Positions 62,075 through 64,000 of a stretch of DNA of 64,000 bases are shown here, in pieces. The notes under the pieces were generated by a model that was given only the letters and a program-made list of their open reading frames with translations, made no database searches and was not told the origin of the DNA. The stretch spans positions 248,001 to 312,000 of the forward strand of contig NZ_SHMP01000004.1 of the NCBI RefSeq assembly GCF_004217335.1. The letters are read 5' to 3'. Positions within the stretch are counted from its first letter, which is position 1. The number at the start of each line of letters is the position of its first letter. This DNA is from Natrinema hispanicum. GTDB taxonomy: Archaea; Halobacteriota; Halobacteria; Halobacteriales; Natrialbaceae. Position numbers and translations under genes: made by a program.

Positions 62075-62728
62075 TTATCGGAGCGCAGCCGGAAGCTGCG
62101 ACAGCGACGAGAGCTGATAGGTCGGCGTCGCATCTAAATCGGGCTCGTCGGCTTCGGGCCGCGAGATGAGCACCGAATCGATACCGGCGTTGTCGGCCGC
62201 GTGGACGTCGACGGCCCGGTCACCGACGTACAGCGCGGTCTCGGCCTCGAGATCGGCGATCGCGGCCTCGATGTTCGTCGGATCGGGTTTGCGTCGGGAC
62301 AGTCCATCGGGAGTCAGCGGGCAGCCATAGACGGTCTCGAACAGCGATCGAAGCCCGAATCGATCGAGCAGCGTCGAGACGACGGTCGGATGGTTGTCGC
62401 TGACGATTCCAAGGGGTGCCTCGAGCGACCGCATCGCGGCGACGTCGTCGTAGGCGGAGCGAAGCCCACGTTCGACCTCCTCACGCTGGACCCGGACCAT
62501 CTCCCGGGCGGCCTGGGCACAGAAGGAGTCCGTTTTGATGCCGAGGCTGTGACACCGCTGGGCGAGCGACTCGAAGTCGCCACGCATGAGTTCCTGAAAC
62601 GTTTCAGAAGCCGGCCCAGAGCGACCGAATTTTTCGTAGGTTCGGCCGAGCGCGTCGTAGAGTCGCTGGGACGAGGGGTTCTCGACCACGACCCCGTCGA
62701 AGTCGAACAGGACCGCGTCGTATTGCAT
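62075..62728 (-). CDS. HAD-superfamily hydrolase
   Basis: A 217-residue HAD phosphatase of the phosphoglycolate-phosphatase type. Motif I is FDFDG (D9 nucleophile, D11), motif II is in LGIVSDNHP, and motif III/IV is RRKPDPTNIEAAI with LYVGDRAVDVHAADNAG. The substrate is not predictable. It is followed on the left by the hypothetical gene at 61936 with a 138-bp gap. Confidence 0.85.
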   Translation of the reverse strand: MQYDAVLFDFDGVVVENPSSQRLYDALGRTYEKFGRSGPASETFQELMRGDFESLAQRCHSLGIKTDSFCAQAAREMVRVQREEVERGLRSAYDDVAAMRSLEAPLGIVSDNHPTVVSTLLDRFGLRSLFETVYGCPLTPDGLSRRKPDPTNIEAAIADLEAETALYVGDRAVDVHAADNAGIDSVLISRPEADEPDLDATPTYQLSSLSQLPAALR

Positions 62729-62937
62729 TGCTACCGGGTCGTATCGACTCCGAGGCTATAACCCTATCTGATGCTCTCGACTCGCGTGAAGACTGCCCGC
62801 CACATCCAGTGGACCTTGCTCTCTGCCCTGCTTCCGGAACCACAAACGTGCTACTGAGTGTTCTAACAGTTTGTGGAGCGGCTCGAACCGCCGGCTGACC
62901 GCAATCCTGTTGTGACTCGTCTGCAGAAGAAAGCGCA

Positions 62938-64000
62938 GTGGGAACCTCGAGACGGCTTCGACGAACGCTCTGGGTACTGGTGGCGGCAGCGACGCTGACA
63001 GTCATGGCGGGGGCAGTTCTCGGCCCGGTCGTGCCCCGGATTCAGCGCGAACTCGGCGTCTCCGGGCTCGCAGCCGGACTCGTTATCACGACTCACGGTG
63101 GCGTCATCGTCCTCGCGAGCCCGCTTCTGGGGTCGCTCGTCGATCGGATCGGAGCCCGTCGGCCCTTCGTAGGCGGACTCGTCGTCTACGGCCTCGGCGG
63201 CGGTGCGGGGCTGTTCGTCGACTCGTTGTATCCGCTATTGGCCTCTCGGATCGTCCTCGGACTCGGCACCGCTGCGGTCTATACGTCGGTGACCGTGCTC
63301 ATCTACGACTGCTACGAGGGACAGGCGATGGAGCGGGCACTCGGATATCGAAGCAGCGCGAATAGCGCCGGTGCCGCAGTTTGGCCGCTGGTCGGTGGCG
63401 CGGCCGGGGCAGTCGCGTGGAACCTGCCGTTTGGCATCTATCTCATCGCGGTGCCGCTTGGCGTCGTCGCGGCCCTGACGATTCCCGAGATCGATCCGGC
63501 CGACGACACTCGTGACGGGGCCGCAGACGGGACTGGCGACAGCGCACCGGTGCTTTCCGTGTTTCGCGACCGGCCGGCGCTCCCGCTCGTGTACCTGCTG
63601 TACTTCGGTGCGAACGCGTTGCTGTACGTGATCGTCGTGTTCTATCCACAGTTTCTGGCCGGTATCGATGTGACAGACTCCCTGCAGATCAGCCTCTATC
63701 TCGCAGCCAACGGCGCTGCCGGTGGTCTCTCGGCAATCACGTACGACCGCCTACTGCGGTACGTCGACCGGTCGGCGCTCGTGCTGGCGGCGCTCGTCCT
63801 CTGGGCCGTCGGATTCGGGATCGCAACCACCGTCGGAACTCCCATGGGCGCGGTGATACCGGTGGTCCTGTTCGGACTCGGCGTCGGGCTGGTCTTCCCC
63901 TCGACGTTCGCATGGGTCGAAGCGTTCGCACCGGCGGCACGGCAGGGCCAGTTCAGTTCGTACATCGCTTCCTTCGGCTACACCGGACAGTTCCTCTCGC
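62938..64000 (+). CDS. MFS transporter, 5' part (runs off window)
   Basis: A GTG start at 62938 opens a frame that remains open to the last base, 354 codons. The translation has about ten hydrophobic helices, the MFS loop signature GSLVDRIGARRPFVGG between helices 2 and 3, and a long polar loop (about 200-215). It fits a drug/metabolite efflux-type major facilitator lacking the final helices here. A CACAAAC/GTTTGTG inverted repeat about 70-115 bp upstream could be regulatory. Confidence 0.82.
   Translation, partial: MGTSRRLRRTLWVLVAAATLTVMAGAVLGPVVPRIQRELGVSGLAAGLVITTHGGVIVLASPLLGSLVDRIGARRPFVGGLVVYGLGGGAGLFVDSLYPLLASRIVLGLGTAAVYTSVTVLIYDCYEGQAMERALGYRSSANSAGAAVWPLVGGAAGAVAWNLPFGIYLIAVPLGVVAALTIPEIDPADDTRDGAADGTGDSAPVLSVFRDRPALPLVYLLYFGANALLYVIVVFYPQFLAGIDVTDSLQISLYLAANGAAGGLSAITYDRLLRYVDRSALVLAALVLWAVGFGIATTVGTPMGAVIPVVLFGLGVGLVFPSTFAWVEAFAPAARQGQFSSYIASFGYTGQFLS

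Overview
The window is haloarchaeal DNA. Core proteins are strongly acidic, genes overlap by ATGA or TAATG, transcripts look leaderless behind TATA boxes, and the archaeal hallmarks are present: RfcL, Orc1/Cdc6, type III RuBisCO, 2-oxoacid:ferredoxin oxidoreductase, UbiA prenyltransferase. Species cannot be fixed from sequence alone; the style is that of the Natrialbales. The window has two parts that meet at a tRNA-Glu(CTC) gene (23634-23708).

Part A, 1 to about 23.6 kb, is a visibly less GC-rich, plasmid-like integrated element that continues past the left edge. It ends at the 3' end of the tRNA gene beside a tyrosine recombinase. Its left third holds the most interesting content: two divergent operons sharing a 71-bp promoter region. 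The leftward one encodes an ATPase with a winged-helix tail, an unrecognised protein, a DUF2797 zinc protein, and the N-terminal 379 residues of a prokaryotic Argonaute that resembles Natronobacterium gregoryi Ago (the PIWI half is off-window). The rightward one encodes Mre11-like, Rad50-like, NurA-like, a small HAS-barrel-like protein and HerA, a complete archaeal DNA-end-resection set. This is a candidate undescribed system in which a DNA-guided Argonaute has its own end-processing machine, analogous to the RecBCD-assisted guide supply proposed for bacterial Argonautes. The middle (12.4-15 kb) is AT-rich and gene-poor, with a striking run of hairpins (13613-13961) that may be a structured RNA. 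Then come a serine recombinase, a replication origin with a 54-bp tandem repeat and opposed TTTCATTTCGA-type repeats, Orc1/Cdc6, a small membrane protein, a PLD-plus-P-loop protein, a tyrosine recombinase that has lost its first catalytic Arg, and the intact integrase.

Part B, 23.7-64 kb, is chromosomal core. In order: membrane-anchored HTH regulator, metallo-hydrolase, P-loop protein and DUF5827; RNA ligase with its divergent PIN partner; UbiA; sucCD; zinc ribbon; acidic protein; type III RuBisCO; amidase; a biotin operon bioB-bioU-bioF-bioD that lacks bioA; RfcL; GCS2-type ligase; lipoprotein; CNNM/CBS membrane protein; YdjM-type protein; ABC1 kinase; XRE regulator; korAB; ferredoxin-reductase-like protein; lipoprotein; methylmalonyl-CoA epimerase and mutase large subunit; GNAT; M48 protease; HAD hydrolase; and a truncated MFS transporter. 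Metabolically, korAB, sucCD and the methylmalonyl-CoA enzymes converge on succinyl-CoA in the TCA cycle.
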